Shown: piece by piece, positions 22,517 through 36,000 of the stretch
Layout: each line of letters opens with the position of its first letter
Numbering within the stretch: the first letter of the stretch is position 1
Assembly (NCBI GenBank): GCA_963681505.1
Contig: OY811980.1
Location: 1,374,542 to 1,438,541, forward strand
From: Eunapius fragilis
Lineage: Eukaryota; Porifera; Demospongiae; Spongillida; Spongillidae
Reading direction: 5' to 3'
Length of the DNA stretch: 64,000 nucleotides
Translations under genes and position numbers: made by a program
Notes under the pieces: model-generated
Database searches by the model: none
What the model was told of the DNA's origin: nothing
What the model saw: the letters and a program-made list of their open reading frames with translations, nothing else

Positions 22517-25500
22517 TGTGTGTGAGTGAGTATGAGTGTTTGTGTGTGTAGCATTGGAACCTTTCTTTCTTGGAGGATGTGCAATATATTTTTGTAATGT
22601 CTGACAAGGATTGTACGGTACGTACTACCAGTACCGATACGCGCGCATAACATCATGTAGAAATCGTGTCCCTGTCGATTCATTCGTACTCTTTGGGTGC
22701 CACTCATTGCGTGGCCATTTATAGGCTCACAACCTATAACAGTACGTCAGAGCCATGAGATATAGTGCATGGTGTATCAGCTAGGCTATGGGAGAGGCGT
22801 GGTCGAGTTAAAGACACATGCAGTGCAGCTAGGCTGGAACACATGTAACCCTTCCTTATTGTCGGGATTTGCGTTCTGCTGGCACATATATTTTTAATGC
22901 CCACCGTTTTTCATTTCATCTGCATGGCTGGCACACACACACCCATGAACCACACCCATGAACATACACATGTCTCATGTCATGACTATTCACACTCTTT
23001 CCACCATAAGACACTACTCTTTTCCCCTTGCTGTAAACCCTGTAAATTGTTATGTTATGTGCTACATGGATTCACTCATATGCTTTGTCAATTTGAACTT
23101 TTTTTTCTATGTTTTTCGGTTACAGTGCTTTCACTGGCCTAATATACAACCTCTTTCTCAACTATTTATATTCAGATTCATTCTCTTTATGTTTGGTCCT
23201 ACATGTACAAATATTCCATTACCTTCTATTTCTTTAGTGGTCATAATTGTATCAGCACAAAATGGTAGTATGTCTTGTCAGACTCATGCCCACCACTGTA
23301 TGCTCATATCCCATGGCCTCCTCTACATGGTCATGTCCAAAGGCCTCCATGTCACTGATGTGTTTTTCATGCATGTAACTGGACTGTGTGTTGCATGTAT
23401 TAGGCTGGTGTCAGTGGGGTAGGAAGCACGGGGGCCGTGGGGGCAAATGCCATGATCATGCCCTAAACTTGCACATCGCCAGCAACATTATTAGTTGTTC
23501 AGTTTCTATTGTATTATTATACTGACCCTCCTATTTTAATTTTAAATTGTGTGTGTTATATCAACTGTCCGTTTAATTACTCCAATTTTGCACCCCTTTT
23601 TATGGCATGTGATGTCCCATAAAGCATGGCTCTTTCCTTAAATGGGAGGGGGTAGGGGGTGGTCAGATTGGCACAGTGGTTACATCGGTGTAATCACAGT
23701 GCTAGGTCAGTGGTTCAAACCACGCCAAGGTACACATTTCAACAGCATCTTTGAATATACACAAAATGCAAGGTCAACGCAACATACACTCCACCATGAG
23801 TGGCTAACTAGGACCCACATACCTAAAGCAGGCCTCCCAGCCCAATGCTTGGTCAGTGGTTCAAACCACGCCAAGGTACACATTTCAACAGCATCTTTGA
23901 ATATACACAAAATGCAAGGTCAACGCAACATACACTCCACCATGAGTGGCTAACTAGGACCCACATACCTAAAGCAGGCCTCCCAGCCCAATGCATATGA
24001 ATCCCAATAAAATATAAAGCAAAGCGATCTAGCGATATAATGAGCAACTCATTAAAAAATTAGTGTAATTGGGAGTATGTTATTTTTGCTGCTATAATTG
24101 TCGATACATATATATATATTAACATTATTATATGCAAATTTTTGTTGCATGTGCTAGCATCTATGATACAGAGCAAGTTACAGAGCAAGTTACTGTACAA
24201 AATCTGGTAGAGACCCTATAGAAATCTCCATTTGAAGTGCTAAATTATTCAAATGGTTGCATTTTATAAACTAAACTGACTTGGGGTATACAAATATGCA
24301 GCAATTGAGTGTAGTTGAAGGGAAAATATATATGGAAAGTTGTGTAAGGATATGAGATGGTGATGGTTTGAGGGTGGTCCTGTTTCATGTGAAATGACAC
24401 CCCAACAACCATAGGTCTCTATTGCCAAGGGGATGTAGACCCAACCTAGCTCTCTGCACTTCTGATTGTTGGCCGTATGTTTGCGAGCTTCAGCATTACC
24501 AGCTGCTGATGCACCTGTAGCTCCAACTTTGTTCAATGTCTCGGAGTTAAGCTTAGAGACTACAGTTAAATCAAAAGCAGCTGGCTTGCAAGTCAACCAG
24601 GATGTCCGCTGGCCAGCTATTTGTACCATCACCTCAGACCCGTGACCTACTTCAAGTTGCCCACCCAGCCGAGCCCTATGACAGAATTAGGCAAAAACAT
24701 CCCTCAGGGCATTGTGGCACACAACAACATCACCACCCTCACGGCATGATGCCCCAGAGGATCCATGGCCAGCTGGTGGTCAGGGCAGTGAGGGCAATGT
24801 ACCTGTGAGGATGTGTACATTCGAAGTCACCATTTTAAGATCAAGCTAAGAATAAGTCAATAACAGATGGGCACGGTTGGCTGGAGATGAGATGAGGGTA
24901 CAAGTGGTCAAATTGATTGTCATGAAACCTGGCTAGTAAAGTTTTTTTTTTTGACTGAGATCTGAACTTACCTAGTGTAGTGGAACGTAGATCCCGATCT
25001 CAATAGCAATGACAACTGATAATATCCTGATCTCTTTAGCAATGCAGATACAATATATACTTACATGTCACACACCAAAAGGAGGGGTTCACAAATTTGG
25101 TGCATGCATGTGTCACACACAACTAATGATAACCTGTACGAACCCCTGTAATAACAATCATCGCCTCCCAGAATTAAAGGATCATATTAGTTAGAATTGC
25201 AGTAGACACATGCATGGTATCAACAGACCAGTATGCAGTATGCATGTATTGGACTGGTGTCAGTGGGGTAGGAAGCACGGGGGTCATGGGGGCAAATGTC
25301 ACAATACGTTTGTCAGAGGCCCCCATGAGGCTCCACTATACATGTCCCATATACCATTAACTGTACTCAAATTCAGACTGTGCTTCATTGGGAGGGTTTT
25401 AAAGACTCCTCTATTTCAGCTGATAGTGGTCATGAAAGAGTTGGAATGATGTGGGAGGGGGGGGTGGGGGGGATGGGCTCAAATGTCATGTCCCCATCAA

Positions 25501-25755
25501 GGTGCTCTTGTATATATAGCTGCATACTAGTCCTGAAGCTTCATCGCTGTTGTGTAAGTAAAATACCAACTCAAGTGCTGCGTGTATACCCATTGGGTAA
25601 ATAGAAGCCATGTCAGTGAATGCTCTGTATAAACTATACAGTGGCCCAGTCTTTCCAAATCTTTGAGATAGGCACCACTGCCACTTATGCAAGGCTTCCT
25701 AAGTAGCTTGCACAAAAAATGAAATCCTCAGAGAAAGAAAGGTACCAATGCTACA

Positions 25756-25833
<78 letters not shown>

Positions 25834-27018
25834 GGTGGTCTTGAAAAAGCTTAGCAAGCTGTATCCGGACCTCCACCAGTGGACACTAAGCTAGCCCCTT
25901 TACGTTGGGACACCCATGGCACTACAAGGCCACCAATGGATGCATGTTACTTGCTCCTCCACATCAGGGCTTCCATCCCCACCAGTAGACACCTCTTTCA
26001 CATGGGATTTCCCACCCACTTCACAGCAGGTGCCCCTTGCTCCTCCACATCAGGGCACCCCCTCTTCCATAGATGTCACACTTCTACGTAGGGATCTCCT
26101 TCCCCCTTTTTACCATTCCATCCAGGAGACACCCCCCCCTCCTCCTCCACACAGTATACCCCTCCTAAACTGTGTAACACCAAATGGTCTTATTTCAAAA
26201 TACTAAATTTGTTATGTTCTATCTCATGAAGAAAAAGAACTGATGGAACAAGTAAAAAAAAAAACATTCTTTGTGAGAAAGTTGGTATATATGATTTTAA
26301 AAAGGCAATATAGGTGTAAAAAGGAAATATGTAATAGCCCTATATTTAGCACATTTGTAGGACATTGTGTTGTTGAACTGTGTGTGCATTACATTTCCCC
26401 TTGTTTCCTTCCTTTTGCCTTCCAATCCTATATGCCATCAACTTTCTCATAGAGAATGTCTTTATTACTTGTATGCAAGGCTTCCATCTCTAGGTGAGCA
26501 GATCAAGAAGAAACTTGTCAACACATTACAAAAATAAATTGCAAAGAAAGATTCCAATGCTACGTAGACATACATACACTCACATACACAAATACACACA
26601 CATACACACAAACACATACGGAAATTCCAATGCTACTTAGGATTAGTGGTTCTGGTGAGGATGACTGTCATGTTTGCTACACATATGATCAAATGCAAAA
26701 GCCTATGGAACTCACAGGTCTGTAACATGTTTGGAAGCGGCACTGCCCCAGATCCAAAAAAATACATAAAATATGACACCAAGTGCTCTGATCCTTAGGA
26801 GGGTATGTGACCATATATCTCTTAATGGCAGAGTCCTAAACACAAAGGCATTAGCCTATCTATTTGCCACCATCTCGTGTAAATCAACATTCCATGGGTG
26901 ACTTCCATGGGTGGCTTTGCATCTGGTCATAGCAAACTGACATTCATACCCACCAGAACCACTAATTCTAAGTAGCACTGGTTTGTGTGTGTGTGTGTAT
27001 ATGTGTATGTGTGTGCAT

Positions 27019-27063
<45 letters not shown>

Positions 27064-30000
27064 TGTGTATGCATAGCATTATACATGGGCCCCTTCTAGG
27101 AATCTGTGCTATTTATCTTTTGTGATATTACATGTAGATCTACTACTCTTTAAACCTACTTTTGTATATAAGCCCGGCAGGAATATTCATTCCTGCTTTA
27201 TCCCTAAAGATAAAGATCAGGGCCCTGGAAATTTTATATAACAAAGGAAGGTAATAAATAGTACGTCCTATGTCTTTTTAAACCTCTCAATGGTACACAC
27301 TCATATCTTCAGCGTTTATAGTGATTTGTGTCTGTATTAGTGTGTGAGTGTGTAAATGGATGCATGTAATGGAATATGGGACATGAGGAATGGTACGTCA
27401 TGATGTGGCAGGTACGGTGAGACAGGAACAAATAGTCCAGTACATACAACACATTAACCCAGTACATACAACCAATGGGGGGAGGGGTTGGGAGGGGGGC
27501 CTTCCTCTGAAAAAATTGTTGGGGCCTTTGCCCCCATGGCTCCCATGCTCCTATACCACGGTGTATAAAACACACAATCCAGTTACACACGTGAAAAACA
27601 CATCAGTCAGAATATAAATAGTTGGATAGTAAGCCAGTGAAAGCACTGTAACCAAAAAAAGTTCAAATAGACAAAGCTTATGAGAGAATCCATGTAGCAC
27701 ATAGCAATTTACAGGGTGTACAGCAAGGGGAAAGAATAGTGGAAAGAGTGTGTATAAGTGTGACGTGAGACGTGTGTATGTGTTGGTTCATGGGTGTGTG
27801 TGTGTGCCAGCCATGCAGATGAAATGAAAAACGGTGGGCGTTTAAAATATATGTGCCAGCAGAACGCAAATCCCGATAATAAGGAAGGGTTACATGCGTT
27901 CCAGCCTAGCTGCGCTGCATGTGTCTTTAAATCGACCACGCCTCTCCCATAGCCTAGCTGATACACCGTGCACTATATCTCATGGCTCTGACGTACTGTT
28001 ATAGGTTGTGAGCCTATAAATGGCCACGCAATGAGTGGCACCCAAAGAGTATGACCGAATCGACAGGGACACATATTGTTGTGCGCGCGTATCGGTACTG
28101 ATAGTACGTACCGTGTTTTGTATGGTGATGGTAGCTGAATCCCACGCATTTTGATCGCTTAACGAATCTTGTTCGTTATAGAAAAGAACCACTGACGTTT
28201 GTAAGAACGTATATTAACGGTGGTACTTCAGTTGTACATGTAGTGGCATGGGCACGGGAGGTTATTGTATATTCATGTGCTCGGAGTAGCGGGAACCAGG
28301 TTGTAGTAGGTTAATGGCGCGAAATGAACGAGAAATGTGCAATTACTTTGCACAGCTGTATCTCCGTAACGGATCAAGTAAAAATTAACGAACAGGACAA
28401 ATTGATAGGTACAGGACCCCTCTGCGTATAAACGGAATTTGAAGTTAATTGAGATGTCCTGCCGAAAGATATGGCCAGTTTCAACCCCAAGGGGTATCGG
28501 ACGTTGCAACACTGGCACGAAGCTAATGCAAGAGCCCAAAATTTATTTTACCAGAGAGAAATGATGTAGTATAAAGTGTTGAAAATAGGAAGTCAATAGC
28601 ATTTACGGTTCGGGAGATGTAGCGATTTTAAAGTGAATCATTTTTATAACTTATATATATATATATAGCGATACGACATTTTCTCAGACCCTGTCCCATA
28701 TATATATATGGGACAGTGTCCAGCAGAATCACCCTTCTGGCTAGTTTTTCAAGTTTTCAATTTTTTTTTTTTTCCCTTGAACGCCAAGGAGCTTCTGTCA
28801 AATGGTCCTTACGCATCCTAAATCGGACTATCCATCACAAAGTTATTAGGCACTGAATTTATAATTAGCCATACATTTCAATGCGAGCGTTACTTTTCTT
28901 TTGCTTGTTCTGGAAATTTTGAAAAAGTACCGTAAGGGTGATTTAGCTGGACACTGTCCCATATATGGAACGTTCTATGGGAAAATGGGTCTTGTGGATT
29001 TATACACATAGCATAAACATCAAATCGATATATCTCCCAAAACATTAACGCTATTGGACTCCTATTTTTAACACAACATACCACGCCATGAAAATTTATT
29101 TTGGTTCAAAACGGCGACACCTTCAGGTAGTGTCCAAATGGGTTCAAATTCGGTAAATACATAGAAGGGTCCTGTCGCTATTGATTTGTTCTGTTCATTA
29201 ATTTTTACTTTATCTGTTACAGAGAAATAGCTGTGCAAAGTAAGTGCACAGTATTCCGCTCGTTTCGAGCCAACGATTTAGGCACTTGCCTCCCATACAT
29301 TGAATGTCCAATTCACTGGCGCGAATCGAGCGGGAAACCGTGCACGTACTTTGCACAGCTATATCTCCGTAACGGATAAAGTAAAAATTAACTAATAGTA
29401 CAAATCAATAGCGACGGGACCCTTCTACATATGTACCGCATTTGAACTGATTTGGATGCCCCTACCTGAAGATGTGGCTGTTTTGAACCCTATGGGGTAT
29501 TGGACCTTGTAACGTCGGTACTCCGCATGTGTAAGACACCAAAATTGATTTTCACATATAGTAATGGTGTTGTATATTGTGTTAAAAATAGGAACCCAAT
29601 AGCACTAATATTTTGGAAGATATGCTTTTTATGCCATATGTATAAATCCACATGACCCATTTTTAGAACATTCCATATATGGGACAGTTCACGCTTCACG
29701 TTTATATATATATAAAGGTGGCGGACACTCGTAAAACTCGATGTGGTCCCTAGAGCTTGTCTATACACTGAACTTTATTTCATAAAAACAACAATATTGA
29801 TGAAGGCTTCAATCCTGAAATTTTTTTTTCGATCCGGAAACCATCTCAATTTAGAAATCCACAAAATGATGATGTTTATTTAACCCTTTTATCACCTACT
29901 AAAGTTATTAATAGATACAGATTCTACGTAGACGGAGCTTCAATTTGATGCCAAAGAAGTCACTACCAGATAAACAATGGAAAAGTTATGAGCCTGCCAA

Positions 30001-33000
30001 GTTGCAAATTTTCTGAAAAATTAATTATTTCGTGCAGTAATTTTGTAAACCATTAAGGTTATTAACGTAATAACCGGTTCAAATAACATTCATCCTTAGC
30101 CTTAGATAGACAAATATGAGTAATTGCATCAGGATCTGAAGATGTGAAGCACGCACTTATAATGGAATGACCCATCTCCCAAACGGTAAATGCTATGGAC
30201 TTCCTATTTTCAAAACTTCATACTACACCATTTCTGTATGGTACAATAGATTTTGGGGTATTGCATTAGCTTCTTGCCAGTAGTGCAATGTCTGATAACC
30301 CTTGGGATTCAAACCCACCATATGTATCTGCAGAGAAATTCTATTCTTGTCAAATTTGATTTATATGTAGAGGATCATGTACCTTTCGATTTGTCTTTTT
30401 TACTGTACCCGTTGCTAAGATATAGCTGTACAAAGTACGCGCACATTTTCCCGCTCGATTCCCGCCAATGATTTACGCACCCGCCTCCCATACATTTGAT
30501 GGGACATGGTTTACCTAAATCATTGGCGGGAAAATGTACACACACTTAGTACAGCTATAACTTTGCAATGGGTAGAGTAAAAATTAACAAACAGAACAAA
30601 TCAAAAGGTACATGAGTTCCACTACATATAATTTTCCTGCAGATAGATACGGCAGGTTTGAACCCCAAGGGGTATCAGATGTTGCAACACTGGCACGAAG
30701 CTAACACAAGACCCCAAAATCTATGCTACCATAGACAAATGGTGTAGTATGAAGTGTTGAAAATAGGAAGTCGACAGCGTTTACCGTTCGGGAGATGTAG
30801 TGATTTTAAAGTGAATCATTTTTTTAACTTTATATATATAATTATATAAACGCGAAGGCCATTTTCTCGTGAAGTATACATATATTTTAAAAGAAACAGA
30901 TAATTATGGAAATAAATAGGTCTGAAAACATGCATAGCGTTGACTAAAGACATCTCAGTGGTTTAGGCACATTTTAAATCTCTATCACACGACATCCCCC
31001 CCCCCCCCCCCCCCCAATAATTTTTTTTTCCGAACAAAAAGGCTGCATTAACTCTCAGAATCATTTACCAGCATAAATTACCATAAGGTACCGCTTATAA
31101 GTCCCTCCCCTCTGCCCCCAACAGAAAAAAAGAAAGGCTCGTATTTAAACGTCCATATCTTCATCATCGCAAACACTTCCACATATAATGTACAGGTACC
31201 ATTTTTATTTCCTGAAAAGTTGAAGAAGTTTTGTGGTTACAGAGATAGGCACATTTAAACACAAACCATCCTTTTCGTTGGGGGTGGAGGGAGGGGGGCT
31301 TATAAGCGGAACCTTATAATATCTAGCTAAAACCAAGGCAACAATACTAACTCATAATTGGATAACAGTTTATCAATTAGTTTAGCCTACCCTTAGTAAT
31401 ATTTAAAAAATCTAACACCATACTAGAAGCCTAATAATATCTCCATAATAAAATAAACAGTCATTGTATGCAATAGATTCACAGTACCTTGATAAAACAC
31501 CCTTTGGATTCATTCAATTGAGATAACTGGCTGTAAACAGAACTGTAGGAGAGATTACAGTGTGAGAGAAGAGCTCTTGCATGTATGGGAGGGCTAAGGA
31601 TAGGGAGTTCTTGCAAGTATGGAGCTGATGGGAGGGCTAAGGATAGGGAGGGCTAAGGATAGGAAGTTCTTGCATGTATGGGAAGGCTAAGGATAGGGAG
31701 TTCTTGCAAGTATGGGGCTGATGGGAGGGCTAAGGATAGGGAGTTCTTGCATGTATGGGGCTGATGGGAGGGCTAAGGATAGGGAGTTCTTGCAAGTATG
31801 GGGCTGATGGGAGGGCTAAGGATAGGGAGTTCTTGCATGTATGGGGCTGATGGGAGGGCTAAGGATAGGGAGTTCTTGCAAGTATGGGGCTGATGGGAGG
31901 GCTAAGGATAGGGAGTTCTTGCAAGTATGGGGCTGATGGGAGGGCTAAGGATAGGGAGTTCTTGCAAGTATGGAGCTGATGGAAGGGCTAAGGATAGGGA
32001 GTTCTTGCAAGTATGGAGCTGATGGGAGGGCTAAGGATAGGGAGTTCTTGCAAGTATGGGGCTGATGGGAGGGCTAAGGATAGGGAGTTCTTGCAAGTAT
32101 GGAGCTGATGGGAGGGCTAAGGATAGGGAGTTCTTGCAAGTATGGGGCTGATGGGAGGGCTAAGGATAGGGAGTTCTTGCATGTATGTGGCTGATGGGAG
32201 GGCTAAGGATAGGGAGTTCTTGCATGTATGGGGCTGATGGGAGGGCTAAGGATAGGGAGTTCTTGCAAGTATGTGGCTGATGGGAGGGCTAAGGATAGGG
32301 AGTTCTTGCAAGTATGGGGCTGATGGGAGGGTTAAGGATAGGGAGTTCTTGCAAGTATGGGGCTGATGGGAGGGCTAAGGATAGGGAGTTCTTGCAAGTA
32401 TGGAGCTGATGGAAGGGCTAAGGATAGGGAGTTCTTGCATGTATGGAGCTGATGGAAGGGCTAAGGATAGGGAGTTCTTGCAAGTATGGAGCTGATGGAA
32501 GGGCTAAGGATAGGGAGTTCTTGCATGTATGTGGCTGATGGGAGGGCTAAGGATAGGGAGTTCTTGCAAGTATGGGGCTGATGGGAGGGCTAAGGATAGG
32601 GAGTTCTTGCAAGTATGGGGCTGATGGGAGGGCTAAGGACAGGGAGTTCTTGCATGTATGGGGCTGATGGGAGGGCTAAGGATAGGGAGTTCTTGCATGT
32701 ATGGGGCTGATGGGAGGGCTAAGGATAGGGAGTTCTTGCATGTATGGGGCTGATGGGAGGGCTAAGGATAGGGAGTTCTTGCAAGTATGGGGCTGATGGG
32801 AGGGCTAAGGATAGGGAGTTCTTGCATGTATGGGGCTGATGGGAGGGCTAAGGATAGGGAGTTCTTGCATGTATGGGGCTGATGGGAGGGCTAAGGATAG
32901 GGAGTTCTTGCAAGTATGGGGCTGATGGGAGGGCTAAGGATAGGGAGTTCTTGCAAGTATGGGGCTGATGGGAGGGCTAAGGATAGGGAGTTCTTGCATG

Positions 33001-36000
33001 TATGGGGCTGATGGGAGGGCTAAGGATAGGGAGTTCTTGCAAGTATGGGGCTGATGGGAGGGCTAAGGATAGGGAGCTCTTGCATGTATGGGGCTGATGG
33101 GAGGGCTAAGGATAGGGAGTTCTTGCATGTATGGGGCTGATGGGAGGGCTAAGGATAGGGAGTTCTTGCATGTATGGGGCTGATGGGAGGGCTAAGGATA
33201 GGGAGTTCTTGCATGTATGGGGCTGATGGGAGGGCTAAGGATAGGGAGTTCTTGCAAGTATGGGGCTGATGGGAGAGCTAAGGATAGGGAGTTCTTGCAA
33301 GTATGGGGCTGATGGGAGGGCTAAGGATGGGAGTTCTTGCAAGTATGGGGCTGATGGGAGGGCTAAGGATAGGGAGTTCTTGCATGTATGGGGCTGATGG
33401 GAGGGCTAAGGATAGGGAGTTCTTGCATGTATGGGGCTGATGGGAGGGCTAAGGATAGGGAGTTCTTGCAAGTATGGGGCTGATGGGAGGGCTAAGGATA
33501 GGGAGTTCTTGCATGTATGGGGCTGATGGGAGGGCTAAGGATAGGGAGTTCTTGCAAGTATGGGGCTGATGGGAGGGCTAAGGATAGGGAGTTCTTGCAT
33601 GTATGGGGCTGATGGGAGGGCTAAGGATAGGGAGTTCTTGCATGTATGGGGCTGATGGGAGGGCTAAGGATAGGGAGTTCTTGCATGTATGGGGCTGATG
33701 GGAGGGCTAAGGATAGGGAGTTCTTGCATGTATGGGGCTGATGGGAGGGCTAAGGATAGGGAGTTCTTGCAAGTATGGGGCTGATGGGAGGGCTAAGGAT
33801 AGGGAGTTCTTGCAAGTATGGGGCTGATGGGAGGGCTAAGGATGGGAGTTCTTGCAAGTATGGGGCTGATGGGAGGGCTAAGGATAGGGAGTTCTTGCAT
33901 GTATGGGGCTGATGGGAGGGCTAAGGATAGGGAGTTCTTGCAAGTATGGGGCTGATGGGAGGGCTAAGGATAGGGAGTTCTTGCAAGTATGGGGCTGATG
34001 GGAGTGCTACGAGAGGGTTGCTGTGACAGTGAGGGTGATGAAAGATATAGGACTGTGATGAGGTGTAGGTAAAAACCAGCTATGATGAGGAGGTAAAACA
34101 AAGGTAGGAGCTATGTCCTACCCTTTACGTGCATATGCTCTTGCATAGTTTGGGTTCTTTTCAATGGCCACCTCACAGTCCTCCAGAGCCTTCTGCAGGT
34201 CTTGCAGCTTCATGTATGCCAAAGCTCTAGTAGAAAGAAGAATAGCACAGCAGAGTAGCTGGAAATTTTAACCCCTATAATAACCATTAGGATCTTATCT
34301 CCTAGGCTGGACAGGTTAACCCCTTTAGCACTATAATATCCATTATACTTATCTCCTAGATTTAACACATTAACCTCTTTACCACTATAATAACCATTAC
34401 CTAGGGTAATATACTTATCTCCTGGGTTGAACCTTTACCACTATAATAACCATTAGGGTAATATACTTATCTCCTATGCTGGACATGTTACACACTGTGT
34501 TGATGATGGGTATCAAACCACTGTGATAAGTGACATAAGGTTCAGCTACAGGAACTAAAAGGATACAACTCTTAAACGAGAGGGCGGAGCTCATTTGGTA
34601 AATGAGAGGGCGGGGCTCATTTGGTAATGAGAGGGCGGGGCTCATTTGGTAATGAAAGGGCGGGGCTCATTTAGTAAACTAGATGCCTGTTGCAGCTCTG
34701 CATGCATTTTTAAAATGACAACATTCCGGTCAGCCCATAGCTTTGGTTACAGCAACGATTATAAGATGAGCTGGAATTCCCATCCTCCAACATATATTGG
34801 CCATGTGTAAAGCAGGCCAATGGCGACCTACATGGTACCAGTCTTTGTGAGGAAACTACCCCAGCCCCACCTATCTATCTAGGCCCCGCCTATCAACCCC
34901 AGCCCCACCTATCAACCCCAGCCCCGCCTATTAACCCCAGCCCCGCCTATCAACCCCAGCCCCGCCTATTAACCCCAGCCCCACCTATCAACCCCAGCCC
35001 CGCCTATTAACCCCAGCCCCACCTATCTACCTCCAACCCCGCCTGTCTACCCCAGCCCCACATCTATCTCCAACCCCGCCTATCTACTACCTCAAGCCCC
35101 ACTTATCAACCTCCAGCTCTGCCTACTCCCCCCCTCCCCAACTGACTCAAAAAAAAAAAACACCATCTTCTTCCCTACTGGGGAGGAAGATACCCAACCT
35201 CTGTACTAATGAAAGGTTAGTTAACCATCATGCCATTTTAAAGTTTGAATTGGATCAAGCACTTGTGGGTACATTCATTACATGTACTCATATACATGTA
35301 TGGTTTCACAATTGTGATTTAAGTCACAATAAACTTCAATGACAAATTTTTAATAACGAACTGTGATTTTGAAACTTCCCTCACACACTGGATGCATGTG
35401 TGTTCTCAATATGCTAATATGAACACTTGGCTATGCATAACGTTTACAATAATTGGCATTCTCTGTACGCGATCTCACATAAAACGCGTAACTACTGAAC
35501 TAAGAACCTGCTATCAACTAGGTTACTTTAAAATACGTATTATGATAATAGAGATATCTGCTCTCACAATATAGCACTGCTCGGAGATACCTCTTACAGC
35601 AGTTACAAGACGTTTTACCTTCCTACCCTCTATTTAAACGTACATTGTAGAACAAAAGATTGTTACTTAAGTCACAAAACTTTGAACAGTAAACCATGTA
35701 GAATTTTCTACCAGTACCTATATGAACGCCAAGGAATGTACATTCTTACTGTACTAACATACAGGCATGAATCGTAACGTGGCGTGGATAACATAGAGAT
35801 GAAAAGTAGACATTCGACGGCACACACGTTCACTGAAGTAATGCCCCTCATTCAGACTCATGGTAGAGATGGTTTATTCTATAGGAAATAACGTAGCTCT
35901 AAATTGAAGCAAAAAAAGTAGTGAAGAAAAGGTACAAAGGGCGATTTCAAAAGGAACTGAAGTTAAGATATTGTTCGGGGTGCGAACATAAAGGAAGATG

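Larger units (their letters stand above)
20380..28709. repeat. Large inverted repeat, arms of about 2.2 kb, loop of about 3.9 kb
   Basis: The plus strand of about 20380-22600 matches the minus strand of about 28709-26517 almost base for base. Both arms share the outer gggacagggtctgagaaaat, the same GT/CA tracts and identical shadow frames. The outer 400 bp of each arm are related to the smaller palindromes at 28953-30805, so the arm ends probably are long terminal inverted repeats of a transposon family. No transposase is visible. The loop contains partial copies of the arm (22614-23460 and about 25225-25340), a SINE-like repeat and a retroelement tail. All of it lies in SGTA intron 6. Confidence 0.9.

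Noticed and set aside
31575..34012. CRISPR-like regular array
   Set aside because: The repeats are contiguous with no unique spacers, and the window is eukaryotic.
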